DNA from: Candidatus Cryptobacteroides faecipullorum
Lineage (GTDB): Bacteria > Bacteroidota > Bacteroidia > Bacteroidales > UBA932
DNA: 35,557 nucleotides
NCBI GenBank assembly: GCA_017694885.1
Contig: JADIMH010000068.1
Coordinates: forward strand, 1-35,557
Reading direction: 5' to 3'
The translations under genes and the position numbers were made by a program. The notes beneath the pieces are model-generated. The model did no database searches and was not told the DNA's origin. It saw only the letters and a program-made list of their open reading frames with translations. Positions 24,022 through 32,505 of this stretch are shown here, one piece after another. The stretch's first letter is position 1; the number at the start of each line of letters is the position of its first letter.

Positions 24022-25368
24022 ATGAAAAAGAAAATTAGCATTTTAATTGCGGCGGCCTTCGCATTGACATCGTGCGGGACGATGTCTCTTACCTCTTCGT
24101 CCGGGCAGCGGTTTTCAGACGGTCTGTACAGCGCCCCCCGGGTCGAAGACAGACAAAAATCAATAGCGGCAAAGACAGAAACAGACGAACTGGTGCAGAA
24201 AACCCGCGATTCCGAAATCTACCTCAGTTCTTCAGATACCGGTTCTCCCCGGACAGACACGCTTTACATCCCTGAAAACAAGTCGGCAATAATCAATTTC
24301 TCGAATGCCGGCACATCAGTCACAATAACGGACGATCCTTTCGATCAGGTCTATCTGAGCATTTATCCCTGGACATACTACAGACCGTTGACATTCAGAA
24401 GCATGTATTGGGATCCTTGGTATTACGGAAGACACTGGGGCTATTACGATCCATGGTACTGGGACCGGTGGGGATACCGCGACCCTTGGTTCTGGGGATT
24501 CGGCTATGCTCTCGACCCTTGGTTCTATGATCCTTGGTATTGGGGACCGGCATACAGGCCATGGTATCATCACTACTGCGGATGGTACGGAGGCTGGGGA
24601 CCAGGTTTGGGATGGCACGGCCCGGGCCATGTGCATGGAGGTCATGGAAAGGATGTCTATTTCGGGCACAGCGGTCCGACCGGATTGCGCGGCACCGTTT
24701 CATCTTCACGGCCGAGGAATTCCTACACGTCAGGAGTAAGGAAAGAGGCCGGGACACGCACTCCGGTAAACAGGCACGGTTTCAGCACGAGTTCTTCGAC
24801 TCCGAGGAGGACATCGTCGGCAACAGGCACTGACGGAGGAAGAAGAGGGACTTCGTACACATCCGCGTCATCTTCAAGTTCAAGCAGAAGAGTGGCAGGA
24901 AACAGATCCGGCATAGTATCCACCGACAGGCTTGTCACCAAACCGTCAGGAAACACATCGTCCGGAACGTCTTCATACGTTCCCGCAACAGGAAGCAGAA
25001 GATCCGTCCAGTCATACAGAGGCACGGCTTCATCCGGAACAAGGGCGTCTTCCGCAGCGGCAGGCCAGACGAACTGGAGAAGGCCGGAAAACTCCTACGG
25101 CAGAAGTTCATCCTCATCATACGGAACTAACGGCCAGTCGTCCTACAACCGCTCGTCAGCAAGAACTTCTTCAAGTTCTTCTTATAACAGGAGCAGTTCT
25201 TCCTTCAACAGAAGCACATCCTCTTTCAACAGACAATCATCCTCTTCCTATAACAGGGGGAGCAGCTCGATAAGCAGAAGCAGTTCGTTCTCGGGAAGCA
25301 GGAGTTCCGGATATTCCGGAGGCGGCAGGAGCGGAGGAGGAGGATCTTCTTCCGTAAGGCGCAGATAA
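24022..25368 (+). CDS. Aromatic- and serine-rich lipoprotein of unknown function
   Basis: A 448-residue lipoprotein: signal with lipobox LTSC (Cys18). Residues about 25-110 are ordinary. Residues about 115-205 are dominated by W, Y, D, P and G in short repeats (DPWYYG, DPWYWDRWG, DPWFWG, DPWYWG), ending in a Gly/His-rich stretch. From about 215 to the end it is almost only S, R, T, N, G and Y with SSSYNRSS-type repeats. This low-complexity tail suggests a flexible, adhesive or assembly-prone surface protein. Similar W/D/P-Y-rich lipoproteins recur in Bacteroidota without known function. A good Shine-Dalgarno (AAGGAGAT, about 8 nt before ATG), rare in this phylum, supports the start. The OmpP1 gene follows 45 bp later. 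Confidence 0.8.
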   Translation: MKKKISILIAAAFALTSCGTMSLTSSSGQRFSDGLYSAPRVEDRQKSIAAKTETDELVQKTRDSEIYLSSSDTGSPRTDTLYIPENKSAIINFSNAGTSVTITDDPFDQVYLSIYPWTYYRPLTFRSMYWDPWYYGRHWGYYDPWYWDRWGYRDPWFWGFGYALDPWFYDPWYWGPAYRPWYHHYCGWYGGWGPGLGWHGPGHVHGGHGKDVYFGHSGPTGLRGTVSSSRPRNSYTSGVRKEAGTRTPVNRHGFSTSSSTPRRTSSATGTDGGRRGTSYTSASSSSSSRRVAGNRSGIVSTDRLVTKPSGNTSSGTSSYVPATGSRRSVQSYRGTASSGTRASSAAAGQTNWRRPENSYGRSSSSSYGTNGQSSYNRSSARTSSSSSYNRSSSSFNRSTSSFNRQSSSSYNRGSSSISRSSSFSGSRSSGYSGGGRSGGGGSSSVRRR

Positions 25369-25413
25369 AACCATACCTGAAAACAATAACATTTCGTCAT
25401 TCCTGGACATAAT

Positions 25414-27060
25414 ATGAAGAAAACGGCAATAACAATAGGAATATGTCTGATTGTCTCCAGCGCAGCCGCACAGGAGACAATGCATGACGCACTTAATTTC
25501 AGTGAAAACAATTATTTCGGTACGGCAAGGTCCGTTGCCATGGGCAATGCCTTCACTGCTCTCGGAGGAGACCTCGGCGGCATATCCATAAACCCGGCAG
25601 GCTCTGCCGTGGCGAATTATTCACAGGCAACAATCACCCCTTCCCTGAACATATCCGTAAGTTCCGCGCAAGGCACAAGATGGAACGGTGAGGCCAACGG
25701 ATTCGAGCGCCTCATGAAGAATTCTTCGACCCGGTTCACTCTGCCCAACATAGGCATGACCCTAAATTTCGACACCCACCGCCTTTCCGGTCTCCGGAAC
25801 ATCAGTGTAGGATTCATTGTCAACGGAAGTTCATATTTCAACGACAATGTCATCGCCCGCGGCTCGAATGCAAACACGTCTTTCATGGGGGCGCTGGCAT
25901 ACAATACCAGCGGGTGGGATATTTCGGACCTGACAATGTCGGACCCGTATAACAATTCCTATGCTCCATGGGCGTCAATCGCAGGATGGGAAGCAGGGCT
26001 GATCAGTCTTTACGGATCCTCGAACAATGAATATATAGGTACAAGCGAAAGCTACTATACCGATGACTCCGGAAACTACATCATCAAGCAGTCCGGTCCG
26101 CTCGACCAGAACTACGGAAGGACCCAGAGCGGTTCCAAATACGACTGTCTGATAAACCTCGGGCTGAACTTCTCGGACAGGCTCTATTTCGGAGTCAATC
26201 TCGGCATCACTTCGCTCAACTACGCCTACAGAGACTGGATATCGGAAATCGCCCAGAATCCTGAAGACTTCCGTCTCCAGTTCCAGAATCCTGACGGAGG
26301 ACCGGATGACGTGACATATTTCTCCGACATGAACTTCAATTACCAGTACGGAGTCAGCGGTGTGGGAATCTATGGAAAATTCGGCTTCATAGCCAAACCT
26401 TTCGCAGGACTCAGGATCGGAGGGGCTGTCCAGACACCAACTTCGACCATGATCAAGCAGTGGTGGTCCTACTCGGCAGCATCATACTATACCGACAGCG
26501 AGTTCAACGCCAGTTCGGAAAGCCCTGAGGGACAGTACAAATACCGCCTGATATCGCCATTCAGGTTCAATGTCGGTCTCGCATATACGTTCGGAAACTT
26601 CGGGCTTATAAGCGCGGATTACGAAATGTGCGACTACAGCGGGATGAGATACAGGGAAACCGTGTCCAACGACAACAGCTACTACGATGACGGAGTGAAC
26701 GCCGACATCATGGAATATATGGGGGTTTCACACATGTTCAGGGCAGGAATAGAAATCAAACCGGCACCGGTTCTTGCAATCAGGGCAGGATATACGCTTG
26801 CCACTTCTCCTGAACGGTACTATGAAGACAATGTAAAGAAAACAGTAAAAGCGAACAGGAGCAGTTTTGCCGCCGGACTCGGCTACAGTTCCAACGGCTC
26901 TTTCTTCGCAGATCTGGCTTTCAGGGCTACGAAATACGCAAACGAATATATCTACCCGTACTCCGACTACATCTTCGGTGAAGACTATTTCCCGTCACCT
27001 GAGATAGTGAACAGGAAATGGGCTTATGACATAATGCTTACCATAGGATTCCGTTTCTGA
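25414..27060 (+). CDS. OmpP1/FadL family outer-membrane transporter
   Basis: A 548-residue porin-like protein. Signal peptide MKKTAITIGICLIVSSAAA is followed by the FadL-family N-terminal hatch segment (YFGTARSVAMGNAFTALGGDLGGISINPAG, where NPAG is the family's strongest motif) and a 14-strand-type barrel with GLRIGGAVQTPT, the GFGNFGLISADYE-like strand, MFRAGIEIKP and the final MLTIGFRF. Family members move hydrophobic compounds such as fatty acids or aromatics; the substrate here is unknown. It is likely co-transcribed with the low-complexity lipoprotein upstream. It converges on wbqC with 23 bp between stops. Confidence 0.9.
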   Translation: MKKTAITIGICLIVSSAAAQETMHDALNFSENNYFGTARSVAMGNAFTALGGDLGGISINPAGSAVANYSQATITPSLNISVSSAQGTRWNGEANGFERLMKNSSTRFTLPNIGMTLNFDTHRLSGLRNISVGFIVNGSSYFNDNVIARGSNANTSFMGALAYNTSGWDISDLTMSDPYNNSYAPWASIAGWEAGLISLYGSSNNEYIGTSESYYTDDSGNYIIKQSGPLDQNYGRTQSGSKYDCLINLGLNFSDRLYFGVNLGITSLNYAYRDWISEIAQNPEDFRLQFQNPDGGPDDVTYFSDMNFNYQYGVSGVGIYGKFGFIAKPFAGLRIGGAVQTPTSTMIKQWWSYSAASYYTDSEFNASSESPEGQYKYRLISPFRFNVGLAYTFGNFGLISADYEMCDYSGMRYRETVSNDNSYYDDGVNADIMEYMGVSHMFRAGIEIKPAPVLAIRAGYTLATSPERYYEDNVKKTVKANRSSFAAGLGYSSNGSFFADLAFRATKYANEYIYPYSDYIFGEDYFPSPEIVNRKWAYDIMLTIGFRF

Positions 27061-27083
27061 TGTGCGGCAGTTCCCGGACTGCA

Positions 27084-27752
27084 TCAAAGCCGTTTCAGAA
27101 AACTTATTGAATCCGGACCCTCGTTGAAGAGGAGATCCATTATGGAAAGGTTTCCGATAAAGCCGTATCTCCGGGCAAAGACCTGGAAGTACGGCTTTGC
27201 CAGTCCCATATCGGACATAATCGTATCCGGTCTTTTGGGGTGTATGGTCTCCCTCAAGTCTTTTCCGTATGCTTTCACGGCCTCGTCACCGGAAAGGAAA
27301 CTGTCTGTAAACCTGAGCTCTACAGGCAGTCCCGCCTTGTCAATAAAAAACCTGATCAAGGACAGGTTCAGGTCGAAAAGACGTTCAGGTCTGGATTCGA
27401 TCAGAGAAAAGAGTTCATCCCTGTAATATTCGAAAAAAGCCGAAGTGCCGTAGGCGGAGGCTATCGCCCTGAGATGCTGCGTCACCCAGTCTTTCCTGTA
27501 ATCGATCCTTATATCCCTTATCGGTATCTTATGAGTGCCGTTTTCATGGATTACAGGAAAAGTAAGGGCTTCCTCTCCGGACTGGGAATATATCACGCAT
27601 CGGTTCCGGTACGACTGCTTCTGATAGTTTTCGCATGCCTCCAGATAGACTATAGACGGAATTACCCTGTCCGGAGACAGGGTAAACTCTTCCGCCATGG
27701 CGGCGAAATATTGCACTGGCGGGAAATACGCCGTACTCAAAAGCACAGACAC
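27084..27752 (-). CDS. WbqC family protein
   Basis: A 222-residue protein with the WbqC-family opening LLSTAYFPPVQYFA, the EACENYQKQSYRNRCVI segment, LTFPVIH and DIRIDYRKDWVTQHLRAIASAYG, and the ending GFIGNLSIMDLLFNEGP. WbqC proteins occur in glycan or O-antigen loci and elsewhere; their reaction is not established. The start is GTG at 27752, which overlaps the lpxA stop as TAGTG, implying translational coupling to the lipid A genes. That coupling points to an envelope-lipid role, which is inference. Confidence 0.9.
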   Translation of the reverse strand: MSVLLSTAYFPPVQYFAAMAEEFTLSPDRVIPSIVYLEACENYQKQSYRNRCVIYSQSGEEALTFPVIHENGTHKIPIRDIRIDYRKDWVTQHLRAIASAYGTSAFFEYYRDELFSLIESRPERLFDLNLSLIRFFIDKAGLPVELRFTDSFLSGDEAVKAYGKDLRETIHPKRPDTIMSDMGLAKPYFQVFARRYGFIGNLSIMDLLFNEGPDSISFLKRL

Positions 27753-28564
27753 TATTCCAGCTCTCCTTTTGCGTTGGAAGACATTCCTTTAACGATACCT
27801 CTTTTCGAATTCCTGATAAAGTCGAGGATAGTATCGCGTTCCTCGCTCTGCGGGAATCCGGACTCTATCTTGGCACAGGCATCGCTGACATTGAATCCGG
27901 CATTGTAGATGATATCGTACATGTCCTTGATATTCCTTATCTGGTCAGAAGAGAAACCGCGTCTGCGAAGCCCCACGATATTGATGCCGGCATATGACAG
28001 AGGGTCCCTTCCGCAGAGGATATAAGGAGGGACATCCTTGTTCACCTTGGATCCGCCCCCGACCATGGCATGCTTTCCGATCTTCGAGAACTGGTGCGAA
28101 AGCGTACCTCCTCCGAGGATTGCCCAGTCATCCACATTGGTCTCTCCGGCTATGCCGGTATAGCTTACCAGTATGCAGTGCTCTCCGATGCAGCAGTCAT
28201 GCGCAATATGGACATATGACATGATAAGGGTATTGCTGCCGACCTTTGTCACGCCTTTGCCGCTGGCTCTGGTACCGCGGTTGATAGTGGCGCACTCACG
28301 TATATTGACATTGTCGCCGATCTCTACATATGTGATTTCACCGTCGAATTTGAGATCCTGCGGAATGGCTCCGACCACGGCTCCGGGAAAAATGCTGCAG
28401 TTCTTGCCTATCTTCACATAATTGAAGATAGTTGCATGAGGCAGGATATGGCATCCGTCGCCGATCTCGACGAACTCGTCTATGAAGGCATATGGTCCGA
28501 TCTCTACATTGTCGCCGATTTTCGCATTCGGATGCACAGTTGCTAATGGATGGATTTTATTCAT
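27752..28564 (-). CDS. lpxA: Acyl-ACP--UDP-N-acetylglucosamine O-acyltransferase
   Basis: First enzyme of lipid A synthesis: transfers a 3-hydroxyacyl chain from acyl carrier protein to UDP-GlcNAc. The 270-residue protein consists of a left-handed beta-helix of hexapeptide repeats (residues 1-190, for example IGDNVEIGPYAFI) and a helical C-terminal region. The catalytic His is His122 in SYVHIAHDC. GAIPQDLKF (65-73) is a further family signature. It begins 13 bp after lpxC with no fabZ sequence between. Confidence 0.96.
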   Translation of the reverse strand: MNKIHPLATVHPNAKIGDNVEIGPYAFIDEFVEIGDGCHILPHATIFNYVKIGKNCSIFPGAVVGAIPQDLKFDGEITYVEIGDNVNIRECATINRGTRASGKGVTKVGSNTLIMSYVHIAHDCCIGEHCILVSYTGIAGETNVDDWAILGGGTLSHQFSKIGKHAMVGGGSKVNKDVPPYILCGRDPLSYAGINIVGLRRRGFSSDQIRNIKDMYDIIYNAGFNVSDACAKIESGFPQSEERDTILDFIRNSKRGIVKGMSSNAKGELE

Positions 28565-28577
28565 GATTACAATAATT

Positions 28578-29501
28578 TTACTTCAATGACTTACTTACAG
28601 CCGCAGCCGCTCTGGTATTAATGGTATGTCCCGCCTTGTATGCCGTTACCCTGGCTTTCAGGAATCCTCCTGCGAGCCTGAGATCGCCCATAAGATCAAG
28701 CAGTTTGTGACGTGCACACTCATTCGGAAAACGGAGAGTGATATTGTCGAGATAGCCGTCGGGGCGGACTCCCAGCATCGGGACATTGAAAAGACTTGCC
28801 ATGCGCCCGAGCTGCTCCTGCGAAACCGGATGCTCCACTATCACGACAGCATTGTCGACATCGCCGCCTTTTATAAGATTATTATTGAACAGATATTCTA
28901 TTTCATGGAAAAAGACAAAAGTCCTGCAGATACCTATCTCTTCCGCATAGGTGACGGACGGGTCCCAATGGGCTGACTGGACCCCGAGGACTTTGGAATT
29001 GAAATCTATCGTCAGGTCGAATGAAGGCACATCGGCAGGCTCTATCCTGACATACGCCCCTGTCTCTTCGTTCTTTATTTCAACCGATGAAGCCAGTTCA
29101 AGGTATTTTCTCGGAGCATCCTGCTCTACGATTCCTTTCCCGTCTTGCCACATGGCATCTATATAAGGCTTTGCGCTTCCGTCAAGAATCGGGACTTCCA
29201 CATTGTCTATATCGACAAGGACATTGTCCACTCCCATTCCGGTAAGCGCAGACATGAGATGCTCTATGGTCATTACAGAAATGTCATCCTTCGAAATAGT
29301 CGTACTCCGGGCCGTACTCGACACATTGCCGGCGACCGCATCTATGATTGCGTCCTCACCTATGTCTGTACGTCTGAACCGGATACCATAGTCGACAGGC
29401 GCGGGATTTACGGTGATCCTGGAAACCTTCCCGGTATGCAGGCCCTTCCCTTCAAAGCTGTAGCTTTTCCCGACTGTCTGTTGTTTAAGCTGCATTTTCA
29501 T
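28578..29501 (-). CDS. lpxC: UDP-3-O-acyl-N-acetylglucosamine deacetylase, without fused FabZ
   Basis: Zinc deacetylase for the committed step of lipid A synthesis. All key residues are present: zinc ligands His81 (TIEHLMSAL), His265 and Asp269 (CARHKLLDLMGDL), and catalytic His292 (AGHTIN). The C-terminus stops at SKSLK shortly after that His, giving 307 residues, the length of the stand-alone enzyme in Proteobacteria. In most Bacteroidota I know of, LpxC is fused to a C-terminal FabZ dehydratase (about 460 residues). Here the next gene, lpxA, starts within 14 bp, so FabZ has been lost from this site or was never fused. It lies between lpxD and lpxA. Confidence 0.96.
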   Translation of the reverse strand: MKMQLKQQTVGKSYSFEGKGLHTGKVSRITVNPAPVDYGIRFRRTDIGEDAIIDAVAGNVSSTARSTTISKDDISVMTIEHLMSALTGMGVDNVLVDIDNVEVPILDGSAKPYIDAMWQDGKGIVEQDAPRKYLELASSVEIKNEETGAYVRIEPADVPSFDLTIDFNSKVLGVQSAHWDPSVTYAEEIGICRTFVFFHEIEYLFNNNLIKGGDVDNAVVIVEHPVSQEQLGRMASLFNVPMLGVRPDGYLDNITLRFPNECARHKLLDLMGDLRLAGGFLKARVTAYKAGHTINTRAAAAVSKSLK

Positions 29502-29556
29502 CTGATTCTAATAAAGTCCGCAAAGATAAGTAAAAAATCTCTTATCCTAACATTAT

Positions 29557-30546
29557 CTATTCTTTACCGTTCTTTTTAAAGATCGCATAGCTCTTGAGAT
29601 ATTCTCTGTACGGTATGGCAGGAGTCCCGAGAAAAGCCTGGCCTTCCTTCTTTACGCTGCCGAGGACCCCGGACTGGGCCCCGAACGAAGTATTGTCCGC
29701 TATGGTTATATGACCGGCGATGCCGACCTGCCCGCCCATGACGCAGTGCCTGCCTATCTTGGTCGATCCTGCGATTCCGGTCTGGGCGGCCATTACGGTA
29801 TTCTGTCCGATTTCGACATTATGGGCTATCTGGCAGAGATTGTCTATCTTGACTCCTTTTGAAATTACCGTCGACCCCATCTGGGACTTGTCGATGGTGG
29901 TATTGGCCCCTATCTCGACATCATCCTCTATGATAACATTGCCGGTATGCTCTATCTTCTTGTATGAGCCGTCGTCCAGAGGGGCGAAACCGAAACCGTC
30001 GGCTCCGATGACGGCATTCGAATGAATGATAACGTTGTCTCCTATCACCATTCCGGGATAAATCTTCACACCGGGATATATGATACAGTGGCTGCCGACT
30101 TTTGTTCCGTCGCCGATATAAACCTGCTCATAGATTTTCGTATAGTCCCCTACGACAGAGTTCCTGCCGATGTAGCTGCAGTCGCCTATATATACCTTCT
30201 TTCCGATTTTGGACGAGAAGAAACGCCTGACATGACGGCCCCTGTACCTTTTATATGAACGTTTTTTCGCGGTTACGTAATCCAGCAGTTCGGCCACGGA
30301 CGCATATGCATTCTCGACCCTTATCAGGGTAGCGCTGACAGGCTGCTGCGGGACAAAAGAATCATTTACGATGATTATATCGGCTTTACACTGATAGACA
30401 TAATGCTCATACTTCGGATTCGCGAAAAAACATATGCTTCCCGGCTTCCCGTTCTCTATTCTCGCGAAAGTGGAAACCTTAGCCTCCGGATCACCATCTA
30501 CCTTCCCCTTCAGGATTTCCGCTATCTCTTTTGCTTTGAATTCCAT
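29557..30546 (-). CDS. lpxD: UDP-3-O-(3-hydroxyacyl)glucosamine N-acyltransferase
   Basis: Third enzyme of lipid A synthesis: adds the N-linked hydroxyacyl chain. The 329-residue protein has an N-terminal uridine-binding domain ([12 protein letters not shown], about 41-52), a left-handed beta-helix of hexapeptide repeats (about 110-310) and a C-terminal helix. The catalytic His is His242 in [12 protein letters not shown]. The linker just before the helix ([17 protein letters not shown]) is unusually basic compared with the acidic or neutral linker I expect. It is first in lpxD-lpxC-lpxA-wbqC and divergent from rimP. Confidence 0.95.
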   Translation of the reverse strand: MEFKAKEIAEILKGKVDGDPEAKVSTFARIENGKPGSICFFANPKYEHYVYQCKADIIIVNDSFVPQQPVSATLIRVENAYASVAELLDYVTAKKRSYKRYRGRHVRRFFSSKIGKKVYIGDCSYIGRNSVVGDYTKIYEQVYIGDGTKVGSHCIIYPGVKIYPGMVIGDNVIIHSNAVIGADGFGFAPLDDGSYKKIEHTGNVIIEDDVEIGANTTIDKSQMGSTVISKGVKIDNLCQIAHNVEIGQNTVMAAQTGIAGSTKIGRHCVMGGQVGIAGHITIADNTSFGAQSGVLGSVKKEGQAFLGTPAIPYREYLKSYAIFKKNGKE

Positions 30547-30590
30547 AGAATCATTGAAGATTTACCGTCAATACAAAATTATTGAACGTG

Positions 30591-30598
30591 CAAATGTA
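30591..30598 (-). promoter_or_regulatory. -7 element of the lpxD operon
   Basis: Minus-strand TACATTTG fits TAnnTTTG, 45 bp from the lpxD start. The -33 is weak (TTTC, about 21 bp away). Confidence 0.5.
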
Positions 30599-30642
30599 CG
30601 TATTTTTATCACTAATTATGAAAAACTTTCATCTTTTTTATT

Positions 30643-30650
30643 TACCTTTG
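30643..30650 (+). promoter_or_regulatory. -7 element of the rimP-nusA-infB operon
   Basis: TACCTTTG fits TAnnTTTG. The -33 region offers only TATG at 30617-30620, 22 bp away. Transcription would start near 30657, just upstream of the leader hairpin. Confidence 0.55.
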
Positions 30651-30667
30651 CACCGTGAGTTAGGATC

Positions 30668-30690
30668 AGGGGACGGCAAGTCCCCTTATT
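30668..30690 (+). promoter_or_regulatory. Leader hairpin before rimP
   Basis: AGGGGAC (30668-30674) and GTCCCCT (30680-30686) form a perfect 7-bp stem with loop GGCAA, followed by TATTTTG. It lies close to the expected 5' end of the transcript and about 25 bp before the rimP ATG. It could be an attenuator, a 5' stability element or a binding site for feedback by a product of this operon. I cannot assign it to a named RNA family. Confidence 0.5.
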
Positions 30691-30711
30691 TTGTGTTTAT
30701 AACCCAATACG

Positions 30712-31200
30712 ATGAAGGTTTCAGAGATACAAGATGCAATGGAGGGTGCAATCGTTGCACGGGGATGCTTCATTGTCGGCATAAATATCAGCAAGGATAA
30801 CGACATCGAGCTTGCGGTAGAGTCCGAAAACGGCACTGTGGAGCTTGAAGACTGCGTGGAACTCAGCAGAATATTCGAGGAAAAGTTCAGCAGGGACACC
30901 GAAGACTATTCACTTACGGTAACATCGGCCGGACTCGACCAGCCGTTCAAGGTCTGGAAACAGTATGTGAAGGCAGTGGGACAGAAGGTAGAGGCAGCCG
31001 TCAAAGGCGGGAAGAAAATAATCGCCGTACTGTCAAAGGCGGAAGAAGGTTCGATAACATTGGACTACACCACCCTTGAAAAGACAGAAGGCAGCAAGCG
31101 CAAAACGCCTGTCAGCCACAGCGACACCCTGCCGCTCTCAGACATCAACTATGTCAGATATTACATAGATTTCAATCAGGAAAACAAAAACGACAGATAA
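30712..31200 (+). CDS. rimP: Ribosome maturation factor RimP
   Basis: A 162-residue cytoplasmic factor needed for assembly of the 30S subunit. The N-terminal alpha/beta domain contains the family segment DIELAVESENGTVELEDCVELSRIFEEKF, then YSLTVTSAGLDQPFK, the RimP core motif (usually SPGLDRPL), and a C-terminal SH3-like domain ends at INYVRYYIDF. Operon order rimP-nusA-infB is conserved across bacteria; nusA starts 2 bp later. Confidence 0.95.
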   Translation: MKVSEIQDAMEGAIVARGCFIVGINISKDNDIELAVESENGTVELEDCVELSRIFEEKFSRDTEDYSLTVTSAGLDQPFKVWKQYVKAVGQKVEAAVKGGKKIIAVLSKAEEGSITLDYTTLEKTEGSKRKTPVSHSDTLPLSDINYVRYYIDFNQENKNDR

Positions 31201-31202
31201 AA

Positions 31203-32453
31203 ATGGAAAAGACAGAACTCAGAGATGCTTTTTCGGAATTCAAGAATCTGAAAAACATTGACAGGCCTACAATGATGGGAGTCCTCGAAGATGTATTCAG
31301 GACCCAGCTGGCGAAAACTTACGGGTCAGCAGACAATTTCGATATAATCATCAACATAGACAAGGGCGACTGCGAAATCTATTGGAACAGGGAAGTCGTG
31401 GATGAAGTGGAAAATCCGAACACGCAGATAGCCATCTCCGAGGTCAACAAGGACTCAGACGAATACGAAATCGGGGAGACATATGCCACCAAGGTGGAAA
31501 TGAAGGATTTCGGACGCCGTGGAATACTCAACATAAGGCAGAATCTCCAGGGGCGCATCATGGATATCGAAAAAGCCAACCTTTACAACAAATACACGAA
31601 CAAAATCGGGGAGATCTTTACCGGAGAAGTCTACCAGACATGGTCCAAGGAAGTGCTTATCCTCGATGAAGACGGCAACGAACTCAGGCTGCCGAAATCG
31701 GAACAGATACCTGGAGAACACTTCAAGAAGAACGACACGGTCAGGGCCATCATCAAGAGCGTTGAAATGAAAAACAACACTACCCCATACATCGTGCTCT
31801 CCCGTACGTCCAACGAATTTCTGGAAAAGCTTTTCGAGCAGGAAGTGCCGGAAATCTACGACGGTCTCATCACAATCAAGAAAGTGGTGCGCATCCCGGG
31901 TGAAAGGGCCAAGGTCGCTGTAGAGTCCTACGATGAAAGGATCGACCCTATAGGGGCCTGCATCGGTGTCAAGGGAGCCAGGATAATAGGCATAGTCAGG
32001 GAACTCAGAAACGAGAATATCGATGTGCTCCAGTGGACTTCAAATACCCAGCTGCTTATCCAGAGGGCACTCAGCCCGGCCAAGATATCTTCGATCGTAC
32101 TCGGCGGAGAAGACGAGAAGATAAAGGTCTACATGCTTCCTGATGAAGTCAAGAAAGGCATCGGCAAGGGAGGATGCAACATCAAGCTCGCAAGCATGCT
32201 GGTGGGGAAAGAGATTGAGGTCTGGAGAGAACTTCCTAAGCATGACGGAGAAGGAGAAGAAGAGGATGTGCTCCTGAGCGAGTTCAGCAATGAAATAGAC
32301 CAGTGGATAATCGATAAGCTGGAGTCCATCGGATGCGATACGGCCAAGAGTGTCCTTGCACTTTCCCCTGCTGACATCGCCAAGAGGGCGGACCTTGAAG
32401 ACGAGACAGTGGATGAGGTGATGAAGATACTCAGAGCCGAATTCGAAGACTGA
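31203..32453 (+). CDS. nusA: Transcription termination/antitermination factor NusA
   Basis: Binds RNA polymerase and RNA to control pausing, termination and antitermination. The 416-residue protein has an N-terminal polymerase-binding domain (about 1-125), an S1 domain (about 135-200, IFTGEVYQ..), and two KH domains, with the KH1 motif GACIGVKGARI near residue 250 and a second KH near GIGKGGCNIKLAS. A short C-terminal helix-hairpin region (LESIGCDTAKSVLALSPADIAKRADL) ends it. Length fits Bacteroidota NusA, which lacks the double acidic repeat of E. coli. It lies between rimP and infB. Confidence 0.96.
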   Translation: MEKTELRDAFSEFKNLKNIDRPTMMGVLEDVFRTQLAKTYGSADNFDIIINIDKGDCEIYWNREVVDEVENPNTQIAISEVNKDSDEYEIGETYATKVEMKDFGRRGILNIRQNLQGRIMDIEKANLYNKYTNKIGEIFTGEVYQTWSKEVLILDEDGNELRLPKSEQIPGEHFKKNDTVRAIIKSVEMKNNTTPYIVLSRTSNEFLEKLFEQEVPEIYDGLITIKKVVRIPGERAKVAVESYDERIDPIGACIGVKGARIIGIVRELRNENIDVLQWTSNTQLLIQRALSPAKISSIVLGGEDEKIKVYMLPDEVKKGIGKGGCNIKLASMLVGKEIEVWRELPKHDGEGEEEDVLLSEFSNEIDQWIIDKLESIGCDTAKSVLALSPADIAKRADLEDETVDEVMKILRAEFED

Positions 32454-32505
32454 CATAAGGCTCCGGTTCCGTTTCCTCATTCATTAACTTAAAACAGAAT
32501 ATTAT

